From: WRMS01 sp038562165
GTDB lineage: Bacteria; Bacillota; Peptococcia; DRI-13; UBA5745
DNA length: 64,000 bases
Direction: 5' to 3'
Assembly (NCBI GenBank): GCA_038562165.1
Contig: JBCFAO010000003.1
Coordinates: 1-64,000, forward strand
The stretch's first letter is position 1. Every line of letters begins with the position of its first letter. The notes beneath the pieces were generated by a model. The model ran no database searches. It was not told the origin of the DNA and saw only the letters and a list, made by a program, of their open reading frames with translations. The translations under genes were made by a program, and so were the position numbers. Shown here one piece after another: positions 31,976-42,041 of the stretch.

Positions 31976-33956
31976 AACCGCTTTCTATCCCCGGCTGGCC
32001 GTCCAGAATATTCTCCGCAATAAGCAGTTTTACTTTCCCTATCTGCTCACCTGCATTACCACAACGGCGCTGTTTTACATCCTCTGCTTTCTGACTTTTA
32101 ACCAAGGCCTGGATGTAATGTACGGCGGCTCAACTTTACACTCTATGCTAAACTTCGGCTGTGTGATTATCGGCCTGTTTGCCGCAGTCTTCCTCTTTTA
32201 CACCAACAGCTTTCTCATGAAGCGCCGCCAGAAGGAACTGGGATTATACAATATCCTGGGCATGGGAAAGGGCCATATTGCCGGGGTGCTTTTCTTTGAA
32301 ACCCTTTTTGCCTTCCTCATCAGCCTCCTCTTGGGGCTCATCCTGGGCATTCTCTTTTCCAAGCTCATGCTGCTGCTTCTTTGCCGGCTGGTGAACTTCG
32401 GGGTTCCCTTTGGTTTTGAGCTTTCTGCACAGGGCCTTATCTATAGCAGCGCCCTGTTCTCCGCAATTTTCCTGCTGATTCTCCTGTCAAACCTCCTGCG
32501 TATCCAGCTTGCCAAACCCATTGAGCTGCTGCTGGGCGGTAATGTGGGAGAGCGGGAGCCGAAAACAAGATGGCTGCTGGCAGTTCTAGGCCTTCTCTTC
32601 TTAGGCAGCGGTTACTGGCTTGCCATAACCACAGAGGATCCTGTCCAGGCCATGGTGCTATTTTTTGTGGCCGTGCTTCTTGTGATTATCGCTACCTATC
32701 TCCTGTTTACCGCCAGCAGCATCGCCATCCTCAAGGGCTTAAAAAACCGGCCCGGCTATTACTATAAAACCCGCCGCTTCATCCCGGTTTCCGGCATGAT
32801 TTACCGGATGAAGCAAAATGCTGCGGGTCTTGCCAATATTTGCATCCTTGTAACTATGGTGCTGGTAATGGTCTCGGGCACCCTCTGCCTCTATCTCGGC
32901 ACTGAGGACGCCCTCTTTACCCGCTATCCCAGAGAGATCACCCTGAGCGTACAAAATCCCACGGGAAATGCCCGGCAGATATTGACCGCCGCCGCCGGCC
33001 AGGCGGTGGCAGACAGCGGCCTGGAGATGGAAAATATTCAGGACTACCTCTCCTTGGGCCTGTACTGCGCCCGGCAAGGGGATAATTTGGAAATCCTCAA
33101 CCCCAATGAAAGTGACTTCATCTATACTGTCTTTCTTTCCGCATCAGAGTATCAAGGTCTCACCGGCCAATCCGTCAGCCTGGCAGCCGGCGAAGCTCTG
33201 GGTCTGGCAAACCTCCAATCCCTGGGGGAAAGCTTCACTTTTTTAAACAGAGAATATAAAATTATCAGCCGGATTGAGGATTTCCCGGCGACCCGTCAAG
33301 TAAGCCCGGCTACAAGGGATTTCTTCCTGTTTGTGGTTCCCGACCAGGCCTTTGTGGAAATTTTGTCTGCTGCAAATGAAAGGGAGCGCTACCCCTACTG
33401 GTATCTGGGCTTTGACCTGGAGGGAACCTCGGAGCAAAAGCTGGCTTGCCGCCAGGCAGTGGATAAGGCCGTGGCGAATGCCTTGAATCTGGCAGACGAA
33501 AATAGCCCCCATAGCTATAATTCTGCGAGAACGGATAGCCGGGAGGCAGACCGGGCAAAGTCCTACTCCATCAACGGCGGCTTTTTATTCCTCGGCCTGT
33601 TTTTGGGCCTGGTCTTCCTTATCGCCACGGTTCTGATCATCTATTACAAACAGCTTTCCGAAGGCTATGAGGATAAGGAGCGTTTTGAAATTATGCAAAA
33701 GGTGGGCCTGAGCCGCCGGGAAATCAAACAGGCCATCCACAGCCAAATTCTCATTGTCTTTTTCCTGCCTCTGGTTATGGCGGTAATCCACATCGCCTTT
33801 GCCTTCAAGATGATCACAAAGCTTTTGCTTCTTTTAAACCTGGCCAACACCGCCCTCTTTGCCTATTGCACCCTGGGCACCATTGCCCTGTTTGCTCTGA
33901 TTTATGGCCTGGTCTACATCCTGACTGCCAGGGTTTACTATAAGCTGGTGAGCTAA
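31959..33956 (+). CDS. FtsX-type ABC permease, BceB-like
   Basis: 665 residues, ten predicted helices. N-terminal FtsX domain with the heavily conserved FLMKRRQKELGLYNILGMGK coupling region, a large extracellular domain at about residues 325-535, and a C-terminal group with DKERFEIMQKVGLSRREIKQ. This 10-TM layout with the domain between helices 7 and 8 is characteristic of BceB. GTG start overlaps the ATPase end. A terminator follows. Confidence 0.92.
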   Translation: MRALRKTAFYPRLAVQNILRNKQFYFPYLLTCITTTALFYILCFLTFNQGLDVMYGGSTLHSMLNFGCVIIGLFAAVFLFYTNSFLMKRRQKELGLYNILGMGKGHIAGVLFFETLFAFLISLLLGLILGILFSKLMLLLLCRLVNFGVPFGFELSAQGLIYSSALFSAIFLLILLSNLLRIQLAKPIELLLGGNVGEREPKTRWLLAVLGLLFLGSGYWLAITTEDPVQAMVLFFVAVLLVIIATYLLFTASSIAILKGLKNRPGYYYKTRRFIPVSGMIYRMKQNAAGLANICILVTMVLVMVSGTLCLYLGTEDALFTRYPREITLSVQNPTGNARQILTAAAGQAVADSGLEMENIQDYLSLGLYCARQGDNLEILNPNESDFIYTVFLSASEYQGLTGQSVSLAAGEALGLANLQSLGESFTFLNREYKIISRIEDFPATRQVSPATRDFFLFVVPDQAFVEILSAANERERYPYWYLGFDLEGTSEQKLACRQAVDKAVANALNLADENSPHSYNSARTDSREADRAKSYSINGGFLFLGLFLGLVFLIATVLIIYYKQLSEGYEDKERFEIMQKVGLSRREIKQAIHSQILIVFFLPLVMAVIHIAFAFKMITKLLLLLNLANTALFAYCTLGTIALFALIYGLVYILTARVYYKLVS

Positions 33957-33957
33957 G

Positions 33958-34001
33958 TAAAAGAGCGCCGAAGACTTAAACAGTCTGAGGTGCTCTTTTT
34001 T
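33958..34001 (+). terminator. Terminator after the Bce-like operon
   Basis: AAAAGAGCGCC pairs with GGTGCTCTTTT around a loop holding GACTTAAACAGTC, then T6. Directly after the permease stop. Confidence 0.85.
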
Positions 34002-34107
34002 GCTTGCTAAACATGTAGATCATAGTGTAAAATATTCATTATTCTTACTCCATAACAATTTCATAGCAATTATTACTATTTTAAAATTCGCGTAAAGGAT
34101 TGGTGCA

Positions 34108-35403
34108 ATGAGAAAAAAAGAGAGATACGTAATACCGACAGTTTACTGGATGACAGCTATTGTTTGTCTTTCATTTGCAGTTATGGCTTTTGTTTTCGAC
34201 TCCCCCGCTCAAATACTTGCTGGATACTACAAGATCCACACATCCAGAAGCGTTCTTGTGACGGACTATATCGGCCTTGGGGGTTTGGGCGCGGCACTGC
34301 TTAATGCCGGGGTTTCCGGCCTGTTTTTCCTGATTTTGCTTATTCTGCACAGGCAAGATCCAAAGGGCGTGATCGTTGCATCACTATGGACGACCATCGG
34401 TTTCTCGCTGTTCGGCAAAAACCTGGCCAATACGATGCCCATACTTCTCGGCGTCTTGCTGTATGGCAGAGTTAAAAAAATCAAGTTCAAGGATTTATTC
34501 GTACCGGCTATGCTCAGCGGGACCATTGCCCCTTTGGTCACTGAAATCGCCTTTCTCCAGGATGATTTCAGCCTGTTCAGGATTATAGCAGCAATTATTG
34601 TCGGCCTGCTGATCGGATTTATCTTTCCCGTGGTGACTGATGAAGTAAAACGGGTCAATAAGGGCTTTTGCCTTTACAATTGCGGTACTGCCGGCGGCTT
34701 CATTGCCACATTTTGTGTCGGGCTCCTCCGCAGCGTGGGCATCGAAATTATCCCGGAAAGCATCTGGGACATGTCCCATACGCAATTGCTTGGCACTTAT
34801 GTATATATACTGGCTTTGGCGCTGATCCTTTTCGGCGTAATCAAAGATAAGCCCCAAAATGCCTTTAGAAAATATAAGCAACTGCTTAGTGAAACAGATC
34901 CTGATGGCCACGACTACTTAATTAAATATGGATATACCAGCTACATCAACATGGGCACCATGATCATAATAGTGACCACTGTACTGCTGATAATGAATAT
35001 ACCAATAAACGGTCCCATGCTTGGGGGCATATTTACCGTGGCGGGCTTTGCTTTGTCCGGCAAAAACCCCAGAAGCACCGTAACCATTTTGATCGGCAGC
35101 ATCATTGCCAGCCATCTGAACTATCTGGATCCCACATCGCCGGCCAATTCATTTGCCATACTGTTTTCCACAGGCCTTGCTCCCATCGCCGCCAAATTCG
35201 GTATGGCCTCCGGGATCCTTGTGGGCTTTGCCCATGTGTCCATCGCCATATTCGTCGGGCAGCTTAACGGCGGTCTTAACCTTTACAACAACGGTTTTGC
35301 AGGCGGCTTTAGCGCAATTACAATCGTACCGATTATTGTGTTTTTTAAAGAGCTGTTAAATAGACACAATCCTGCTATCCTTGGCAAAAAAGCCGAAGAG
35401 TAA
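34108..35403 (+). CDS. DUF1576-family membrane protein
   Basis: 431 residues, about 11-12 helices. GNCGTAG-like YNCGTAGGFIATFCVGLL and, later, LYNNGFAGGFSAITIVPI are paired glycine-rich motifs of the DUF1576 family, hinting at an inverted-repeat transporter. Substrate unknown. AAAGGATTG precedes the ATG. It stands before the MalT-like regulator on the same strand with 113 bases between, so it may be a target of that regulator. Confidence 0.8.
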   Translation: MRKKERYVIPTVYWMTAIVCLSFAVMAFVFDSPAQILAGYYKIHTSRSVLVTDYIGLGGLGAALLNAGVSGLFFLILLILHRQDPKGVIVASLWTTIGFSLFGKNLANTMPILLGVLLYGRVKKIKFKDLFVPAMLSGTIAPLVTEIAFLQDDFSLFRIIAAIIVGLLIGFIFPVVTDEVKRVNKGFCLYNCGTAGGFIATFCVGLLRSVGIEIIPESIWDMSHTQLLGTYVYILALALILFGVIKDKPQNAFRKYKQLLSETDPDGHDYLIKYGYTSYINMGTMIIIVTTVLLIMNIPINGPMLGGIFTVAGFALSGKNPRSTVTILIGSIIASHLNYLDPTSPANSFAILFSTGLAPIAAKFGMASGILVGFAHVSIAIFVGQLNGGLNLYNNGFAGGFSAITIVPIIVFFKELLNRHNPAILGKKAEE

Positions 35404-35516
35404 TTGCCAACTTGCCGGTTTATGTCGTTGCGCGTACCTTTGCTCGTTGTATCGCCTCATATCTTATGGTAAAATAGGCCAATAATCGACAGGCCTGCCA
35501 GATTAGAGGAAGTATA

Positions 35517-38036
35517 ATGCGTCAAACGACAAACAGACGGCAAAAATATTATTTTTCGGCTAAACTTAAGGCTGCCCTTAGCCAAATATCACAATATCCT
35601 CTAACCGTTGTCGAGGCGCCCAGCGGCTTCGGAAAAACTACGGCCATCAGAGAATATCTGCGAAGCGAGCATCCCCAGGCAGTCTGCGAATGGTATACTT
35701 GCCTGGGAGAAGCCGCCCCTATAGCCTGGAACGGAATCTGCGGGCTGTTTGCCACAATAAACGCCACAATATCCGACGGCCTGAAAAACCTGAAAGCGCC
35801 CACCAAAGAAACGCTTTCCTATGTAGCCGGCTATCTGAAAAGCCTGAAGTGCCGGGGAAAAACCTTTTTAATCATCGACAACTACCAGTTGATCAACTTC
35901 GACATGCACCGTGAGCTGATCAGCGTTTTTTCCATGCACGAAAACCCGGACCTGCATATCATATTCATTACACAGCAATTGAATTGCCGGCAGCCCCTCT
36001 CCGTGCATAACAACAACATTCATAAGGTTGATACCCCCTCCCTCTTCTTTGACAAGGAGGGCATCTCCAGCCTGTTTCGTATGGAAGGCCTGCGGCTTAC
36101 TGCAAACACTCTGGATAGTATCTTCCAGCGTACGGAAGGCTGGATATCCGCTATCCGTCTGCAGATGATCAACTATAAAGAAACCGGTTCCTTTGTCTTT
36201 TCGACAGGCATTGAACAATTGGTGGAAAGGGCTGTTTGGAGCCGGCTGCAGCCTGAGGAAAAAGACCTCCTGCTAATGGTGTCGGTCTTTGACAGCTTTA
36301 CGGCTCATCAGGCAGCCGCAATGCTGGATAATAAAATTTTGCCCGGCGGTATCGAAGCCGAACTGAAAAACAGCGATTTCATTCGGTTTCTGCCGGACAA
36401 ACGCCTGTTTATCATACACGGCATCTTACTGAATTATCTACGCAACCGGTTTTATTGCCATCTGCCGAAAGAATACCAAAACCAAATATTTTATAAAGCC
36501 GGCAGAGCCTGCGCCGCTACAGAGCAGTACTGCCTGGCTACAAAATACTTCTATCAGATCAGAAATTTTGAAGCGATCTTCTCCTTGCCCTTTACCCGCC
36601 AATATTTAGACACACAAAAAGAAAACTGTGAGGAAGAGCTTTTCGTGGCTATTGTCCGGGAATGCCCCGAAGAGGTGTTATGCAAATATCCGGCCACCAC
36701 CCTTGTCTTCGCCCATTATGCGCTGCTTAACGGACAATATGGGTTATACGAAAAGCTGTGCAAGCTGCTGGGCCTGCTGGTCCGGGAAAAAGGGGATTTG
36801 CCCCAGGCTGAAAGGCAAAAATTAACCGCTGAACTCATCTTGCTGGAATCCCTCGGGAAATTCAATGACCTGGCTAAAATGCGGGAAGGATATGCGGCGG
36901 CCAGTGAGATATTAGGGGAATCCCCAGATATCATTGAAAACAGTATGCCTTGGTTTTCTGTATTCCCTACGGCTTTTGGCATGTTTTGGCGGGAATCCGG
37001 CAAGCTGGACGAAATGCTAGCTGCCGCCGATGAGTTGAAACCCTTCTACCGTAAATTCAGCCGGGGGCAGGGCGCCGGCCTCAGCCACCTTATTCGGGCA
37101 GAAGCCATGCTGCTGCAAGGAGAGGACAACGAGGCGGAAATTTGTTGCCATAAAGCCATCTATGAAGCCCGTACTTACCGGCAGGTCAATATCTCTATTT
37201 ATGCCGAGCTCTGCCTGGCCAGAATTTTTATCCTGCGGGGCGATACGGAAAATTTCGCCGCCGCCCTGAAAAAAATTCAAAGCTATGCAGCAGATCATTC
37301 GGAGCTTACCACAGGCCGTATGGCGGATATGTGCCTGTCGATTATCAGCCTCCTGCTGGGAATCAAGGATTATGTTGCACCCTGGCTTTATGACATAGAG
37401 AGCATCCAAAAATCACTGTATGTCCCGGTCCTTCCCTTTGCGGAGATCTTATATTTTAAGCTGCTGCTCATCGACAAGCGTTACAATGAGTTGTATGCCG
37501 TCAGCCAGCTTGCCTTAGATGCCCTTCGGAATCCGGACGCTAAAATCAAGTACATGATGCCGCAGATGTACTATCTCATTTTCATTGCGGTTGCAAAGCA
37601 TAGTAACGGTAATCATTTGGAAGCCGGCCGGCATCTAAAAGAAGCCCTGGACATTGCTCTGCCGGATCAGATTTATCTGCCCTTCACTGAACACGAATCT
37701 ATAGAAGGCTTGCTTTCCTCTTTAAATCCGCGCAGCTTTAGCGAAGAAACACTGCCTGCCGGCGACAGCAATTCCGCCAGGTTTGCTGCTTTACTTGCAC
37801 TCTATAGGCGTCAGGCCAACGGCAGCAGCGTGATCAAAAAGGCTCTGCTCCAGCACAAATCCCCTCTGACGCCCCGGGAAAGAGAAGTGGCCCTGCTTGC
37901 CAAAGGCAGAATGAGCGCAAAGGAGATGGCGGCAAAGCTGTATATATCGGAAAAAACCGTCAATACGATCCTTAGAAACATATATGGCAAGCTGGAAATT
38001 CACTCAAAAAACGACCTGATCTACAAAGATTTTTAA
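35517..38036 (+). CDS. MalT-like LuxR-family ATP-dependent transcription activator
   Basis: 839 residues. STAND-type NTPase: Walker A EAPSGFGKTTAI at about 33-44 and Walker B FLIIDNYQLI (about 117); a TPR-like helical region (about 380-740) that would bind an inducer; C-terminal LuxR helix-turn-helix LTPREREVALLAKGRMSAKE and LYISEKTVNTILRNIYGKL. Flanked by a DUF1576 transporter-like gene and a chemoreceptor. RBS AGAGGAAG. Own terminator at 38092. Confidence 0.9.
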   Translation: MRQTTNRRQKYYFSAKLKAALSQISQYPLTVVEAPSGFGKTTAIREYLRSEHPQAVCEWYTCLGEAAPIAWNGICGLFATINATISDGLKNLKAPTKETLSYVAGYLKSLKCRGKTFLIIDNYQLINFDMHRELISVFSMHENPDLHIIFITQQLNCRQPLSVHNNNIHKVDTPSLFFDKEGISSLFRMEGLRLTANTLDSIFQRTEGWISAIRLQMINYKETGSFVFSTGIEQLVERAVWSRLQPEEKDLLLMVSVFDSFTAHQAAAMLDNKILPGGIEAELKNSDFIRFLPDKRLFIIHGILLNYLRNRFYCHLPKEYQNQIFYKAGRACAATEQYCLATKYFYQIRNFEAIFSLPFTRQYLDTQKENCEEELFVAIVRECPEEVLCKYPATTLVFAHYALLNGQYGLYEKLCKLLGLLVREKGDLPQAERQKLTAELILLESLGKFNDLAKMREGYAAASEILGESPDIIENSMPWFSVFPTAFGMFWRESGKLDEMLAAADELKPFYRKFSRGQGAGLSHLIRAEAMLLQGEDNEAEICCHKAIYEARTYRQVNISIYAELCLARIFILRGDTENFAAALKKIQSYAADHSELTTGRMADMCLSIISLLLGIKDYVAPWLYDIESIQKSLYVPVLPFAEILYFKLLLIDKRYNELYAVSQLALDALRNPDAKIKYMMPQMYYLIFIAVAKHSNGNHLEAGRHLKEALDIALPDQIYLPFTEHESIEGLLSSLNPRSFSEETLPAGDSNSARFAALLALYRRQANGSSVIKKALLQHKSPLTPREREVALLAKGRMSAKEMAAKLYISEKTVNTILRNIYGKLEIHSKNDLIYKDF

Positions 38037-38060
38037 TTAAATTATACAGAAAACCCTAAA

Positions 38061-38079
38061 ATACTTAATAATTAAGTAT
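38061..38079. promoter_or_regulatory. Operator-like palindrome before the chemoreceptor gene
   Basis: ATACTTAATAATTAAGTAT is a perfect 9+9 inverted repeat with a one-base centre, just downstream of the LuxR gene stop and before its terminator. Possible binding site or part of the 3' end; factor unknown. Confidence 0.4.
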
Positions 38080-38091
38080 ACGCAAAAAAAC

Positions 38092-38126
38092 AATCCGCTG
38101 TATGATTGCATACGGTGGATTTTTTA
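38092..38126 (+). terminator. Terminator of the LuxR-family gene
   Basis: AATCCGCTGTATG pairs with CATACGGTGGATT (13 bp, two G-U pairs, loop ATTG), then a T run. Confidence 0.85.
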
Positions 38127-38205
38127 TGTTTCATATATGAATACTTGGAGGGCTGAATATGAAAAACTGCTTTAATAATTTGGAACTGGGGGAGAGGAAT
38201 TCACA

Positions 38206-40194
38206 ATGAAACTAAGCATAAAAATACCTGCCTTTGCCATTGCCATCATTATTGCTTCAGTGCTGATCACCGCAGCAGTAAGCATAGTCGAAAATGCCTC
38301 TTATAACAATAGTGTAGGCTATGAGCGGGTCAATTCAGCTTCGGATGATTTAAAAGAACATGTTCAGCAGATGCTTGAACGTTCCCAGCAAAATGCGGTT
38401 GCCATTTCTCAAAGCTATCCTTTGATAAACGCCATGTCTAATAAGAACTTCAACCAGATAAAAAATGCTCTCGACGACCTGAACCAATATTTAAAAGCGG
38501 ATACCATCAGTATTACGGATACGGAGGGCAATATCATAATCCGCCAGCATGAACCGGCCAAATTTGGCGACAACATCCTGAAGCAATCCAATGTCCAGCA
38601 GGCTCTTAAGGGGAATATTTTGACCACATTGGAGCCCGGCGCTTTAGTCAAGCTTTCCTGCCGCACAGGCGCGCCCATCCGCAATGAAAACGGCCAAATC
38701 ATCGGAACCGTCGTCACCGGCTACACCTTTGAAAATCCGGCTGTTATCGATGATCTGAAAGCCCTGCACCATACCGAACTGAGCATATTCTCGGGAACTG
38801 AAGCAATTTCCAGCACAATTATGGAAAACGGCCAGCGGATGATTGGAACCCAGCTTGACGAAACCATCGCAAAGACCGTTTTGGAAGAGGGACAGCCTTA
38901 TGCCGGCGACGCCAATATTTCCGGCCAAGCCTATATTACCAAATACGACCCGCTATTGGACGCTGAGGGCAAAATTGTCGGCTCAATTTTCGTAGGGCTG
39001 TCAAAAGAAGATTTGACAAAAGCAACAAGGGCTACCATTCTGCACTTGAGTTTAACCTCCCTGGCGATTATTGCAATCTGCGCTTTTCTTCTGATGGGTT
39101 TCGTAAATAGGAATATTAAAAAACCCATGGCTATGCTGACGGAGGTATCCCACAAGCTGGCCCGGGGGCACCTGGATGTGGATATCAGCGCCGCCGCCGG
39201 CAAAAAGGACGAAATCGCCATGCTGACCGGCGCCATGGCTCAGATGGTATCACAGCTCAAGGCTTATATTTCGGATATTTCCTACGTCCTTTCCTCCATG
39301 TCGGAAAATGATTTCACGGCCAAAAGCGCCGTGGAATATATGGGCGACTTTGCTCCCATCAAATCTTCTCTATACAAGATCTCCTCCTCTCTCAATCAGA
39401 CATTGCTGGTGATCAATTCGGCAGCCAATCAGGTCAGCTCCGGCGCTGCTCTGGTGGCAAGCGGAGCTGAGGAACTGGCAGCGGGTTCCTCAGAGCAGGC
39501 GGCCTCCATTGAGAAATTGAATGGCTCCGTGGAGAGCATCTCGGCACAAGCGGCGGAAAATTCGGCAACTGTGGACACAGCAGTAGGCTATTTCAACCAG
39601 GCCGAGGACAGCTTCAATACGGGAATCGAACAGATGGAGCAGCTCACCGGAGCAATGACAGAGATAGCCTCCTCTTCCGGCCGGATTGCCAACATCACAA
39701 AAACCATTGAAGACATCGCCTTCCAGACCAATATTTTAGCGTTGAACGCCTCCATTGAATCGGCCCGGGCCGGCGCTGCCGGCAAAGGCTTTGCCGTCGT
39801 GGCTGATGAAGTCCGCAATCTTGCGGCCAAGTCTGCTGAAGCCGCCAAACAGACGGGAGAGCTCATCCAGGCCTCTGTGGCCAACGTAGCAAAGGGTACG
39901 GAAATGACCGCTCAAACAGCACAGATTCTTCAGGATGTTGGAGCAATCAACGCAAAAGTAAACGCAAGCCTCAAAAAGATCAACCAGTCCTCAGCCGAAC
40001 AGGCCGGAGCAATTGCCCAAATCAGGCAAGGGCTCTCTCAGGTCTCCGCTGTAATTCAGACCAATGCCGCCACTGCCGAAGAAAACTCCGCCGCCAGCGA
40101 AGAAATGTCGGCACAAGCCGCCACATTGCAGGGCGAGGTTGAGAAATTCAAGCTGGATACGGCCACGCAAGAAAAGGATAAATCTTTTAATTAG
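38206..40194 (+). CDS. Methyl-accepting chemotaxis protein
   Basis: 662 residues. Helix 1 (about 8-28), an extracellular Cache-type sensor (about 30-275, ending GKIVGSIFVGLSKEDL), helix 2 (about 282-302), HAMP (about 303-360, KKPMAMLTEVSHKLARG), and the signalling domain with the conserved tip EDIAFQTNILALNASIESAR and GKGFAVVADEVRNLA. No C-terminal CheR-tether pentapeptide. Ligand unknown. No other chemotaxis gene in the window. Confidence 0.93.
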   Translation: MKLSIKIPAFAIAIIIASVLITAAVSIVENASYNNSVGYERVNSASDDLKEHVQQMLERSQQNAVAISQSYPLINAMSNKNFNQIKNALDDLNQYLKADTISITDTEGNIIIRQHEPAKFGDNILKQSNVQQALKGNILTTLEPGALVKLSCRTGAPIRNENGQIIGTVVTGYTFENPAVIDDLKALHHTELSIFSGTEAISSTIMENGQRMIGTQLDETIAKTVLEEGQPYAGDANISGQAYITKYDPLLDAEGKIVGSIFVGLSKEDLTKATRATILHLSLTSLAIIAICAFLLMGFVNRNIKKPMAMLTEVSHKLARGHLDVDISAAAGKKDEIAMLTGAMAQMVSQLKAYISDISYVLSSMSENDFTAKSAVEYMGDFAPIKSSLYKISSSLNQTLLVINSAANQVSSGAALVASGAEELAAGSSEQAASIEKLNGSVESISAQAAENSATVDTAVGYFNQAEDSFNTGIEQMEQLTGAMTEIASSSGRIANITKTIEDIAFQTNILALNASIESARAGAAGKGFAVVADEVRNLAAKSAEAAKQTGELIQASVANVAKGTEMTAQTAQILQDVGAINAKVNASLKKINQSSAEQAGAIAQIRQGLSQVSAVIQTNAATAEENSAASEEMSAQAATLQGEVEKFKLDTATQEKDKSFN

Positions 40195-40249
40195 GGAAAT
40201 TATCATGGGATAAACTCCCTCGGACATCGGGAAAACCGCTGATTTGACA

Positions 40250-40293
40250 AAAGACCGGAGACTGTCTCAAATGAGGCAATCCCGGTCTTTTTC
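40250..40293 (+). terminator. Terminator after the chemoreceptor gene
   Basis: AAAGACCGG (40250-40258) pairs with CCGGTCTTT (40282-40290), followed by T; an inner GAGACTGTCTC self-complementary segment extends the structure. Confidence 0.75.
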
Positions 40294-40310
40294 CGGTGGG
40301 CCCGGACAAC

Positions 40311-40420
40311 GGTATGAAGCAACATGAAGCAGCATGCAGCAACATGAATCAGCACGAAGCAACATGAATCAGCACGAAGCAACATGAATCAGCACGAAGC
40401 AACATGAATCGGTACGGGGC
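40311..40420 (+). repeat. 20-bp tandem repeat, about five units
   Basis: AACATGAATCAGCACGAAGC is repeated exactly at 40341-40360, 40361-40380 and 40381-40400, with degenerate units at 40321-40340 and 40401-40420. Non-coding; directly after the terminator. Confidence 0.85.
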
Positions 40421-40500
40421 GGCATCGAGCCGGTTGCGGCCTGCTAAGCTTGTTCAATTTGTTCGGCTGCATGGCGCGTGACCGGCACTTATAGGCAGTT

Positions 40501-40781
40501 TGCTCAAAATTGCAGGTTTGTCGCCATTTGCTGAGGCTAACCGTGCAAAATTGCAAGTTTGTTCCCGTTCGCTGAGACTAACTGTGCAAAATCGCAGGTT
40601 TGTAACCCCTAAATTTCGCTTTCGGAACAAATTTGGCCGAAAATAGGGTTAAACTCTATTTTCAGGTAAAATCACCTACTACAAACTTGCAATTTTGCAC
40701 AAAACGCCATGCTAATGTAAACAAACCTGCAATTTTGCTCATTTTCCAAGCCGGCCAGTGACAAACCTGCATTTTTGAGCA
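40501..40781. repeat. Modular intergenic repeat, locus 4 (most complete palindromic array)
   Basis: Three forward modules start at 40501, 40542 and 40583 (41-bp steps) and three reverse modules at 40681, 40721 and 40761 (40-bp steps), facing each other across a 77-bp centre. The two forward spacers end in GGCTAAC and GACTAAC. The centre resembles those at 1824-1901 (inverted) and 57228-57305. No gene in this gap. Confidence 0.9.
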
Positions 40782-40804
40782 CGGGATCGGTGTAATCACT
40801 GCCC

Positions 40805-40848
40805 TACCGGTGCTGTACCCGTGCGGTACCGGTGCGGTGCCGGTGCCG
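40805..40848 (+). repeat. 11-bp tandem repeat, four units
   Basis: Four 11-bp units of the form TACCGGTGCGG (40805-40815, 40816-40826, 40827-40837, 40838-40848), each with one or two changes. It adjoins the right end of repeat locus 4. Confidence 0.8.
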
Positions 40849-40919
40849 CCCAGCTCCACCAACTATTGCTTCGGCAACTATCACTCTTGCCTATACGATT
40901 GCAAATATAACGGCCAGGC

Positions 40920-42041
40920 CTATAATGCGGCGGCGGCAGCCTGCATTTTCTCGCGAACAGCTACTCCAAAGGGGCAGCGGCTTTCACAGACCCCGCACTG
41001 AATGCAATCCTTAGCATTTTTATTCATGGCGTAGTAATGCTCCCCGGCCATTTCATCACCCGCCATATAGAGATCAAAAAACTTATGGGTCTGGCCAATA
41101 TCTATTCCAACGGGACAGGGCATACAGTGATTGCAATAAACGCAGGCACCTCTCATCTCTTTTGGCTGTATCTCCGCAATAAAGGAATAGTCTAAATCCT
41201 CCTCTGCCGCCGAATACAGGCGAAGGGCCTCTTCTAAATCCTGTTTGCTGCGCACCCCAACCATGCAGGAAACCACCGCTGGCCGGTCAAGGGCGTATTT
41301 TAAGCATTGAGGAATGGACATGGCCCGGCCAAAGGGCGAGTTCCTGGCATCCAGCAGCTTACCACCGCCGTAGGCTTTCATTACGTTAATGCCGATACCC
41401 ATGCGGACACAGTCCTGAAGGAGCTTTTGCCGGTTCCGGGACACAATAATGCCGCTGCGGGTTTTACTATCTTCGCCGTAAGGGTCGTTGACTGCGGGGT
41501 CAAAATCGTAGGCGGCATTGATGCTGAACATAAAAGCGTCTATTTCACCGCCGGCAATAAAACGGTTGGCCATCTCTACCGTGTGGGTTGCTACGCCTAA
41601 ATTGCGGATAACCCCATCCCGTTTCAGCTTGACGGCATAATCAAAGGCGCCGCCTGATATCAGCTTGTCGTAATCCTCCGGCGTATCAACACAATGAAAC
41701 ACAGCAAGATCCGCATAATCTGAGCCGGTGATTTCCATTTGATGCGCAAAGCTTCTTTTGATGGATTCCAGCCCATACTTCCGGGAGTATTCGCCGGTTT
41801 CGTAAGTAATGCCCAAATGCATTTGCAAATGAAACCGATCCCGCCGGCCTTTGAGGGCCACGCCGTAGTGGGCCCAGGGCTCCGGATAAGAAGTCGCCAT
41901 ATCGATTAAGTTAATGCCCTGTTCCTGAGCATAATCGATAAGTTCAACAATCTGTTTCTCATTTGATTCGTGGACGCTGCCTGAACCGATTCCGATGGTG
42001 CTGACCTTCAAACCGCTATGCGGCAGTACCCTGTATTCCAT
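40920..42041 (-). CDS. Aldo/keto reductase with C-terminal [4Fe-4S] ferredoxin domain
   Basis: 373 residues. TIM-barrel AKR start MEYRVLPHSGLKVSTIGIGSG, catalytic Asp region NLIDMATSYPE, and GVRSKQDLEEAL near the cofactor site. The tail carries CVYCNHCMPCP and CIQCGVCESRCP, two [4Fe-4S] clusters, as in the ferredoxin-linked AKR subfamily of anaerobes. RBS GGAGG. Downstream of the cyclophilin-like lipoprotein, probably one transcript with it and the acetyltransferase. Confidence 0.9.
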   Translation of the reverse strand: MEYRVLPHSGLKVSTIGIGSGSVHESNEKQIVELIDYAQEQGINLIDMATSYPEPWAHYGVALKGRRDRFHLQMHLGITYETGEYSRKYGLESIKRSFAHQMEITGSDYADLAVFHCVDTPEDYDKLISGGAFDYAVKLKRDGVIRNLGVATHTVEMANRFIAGGEIDAFMFSINAAYDFDPAVNDPYGEDSKTRSGIIVSRNRQKLLQDCVRMGIGINVMKAYGGGKLLDARNSPFGRAMSIPQCLKYALDRPAVVSCMVGVRSKQDLEEALRLYSAAEEDLDYSFIAEIQPKEMRGACVYCNHCMPCPVGIDIGQTHKFFDLYMAGDEMAGEHYYAMNKNAKDCIQCGVCESRCPFGVAVREKMQAAAAAL

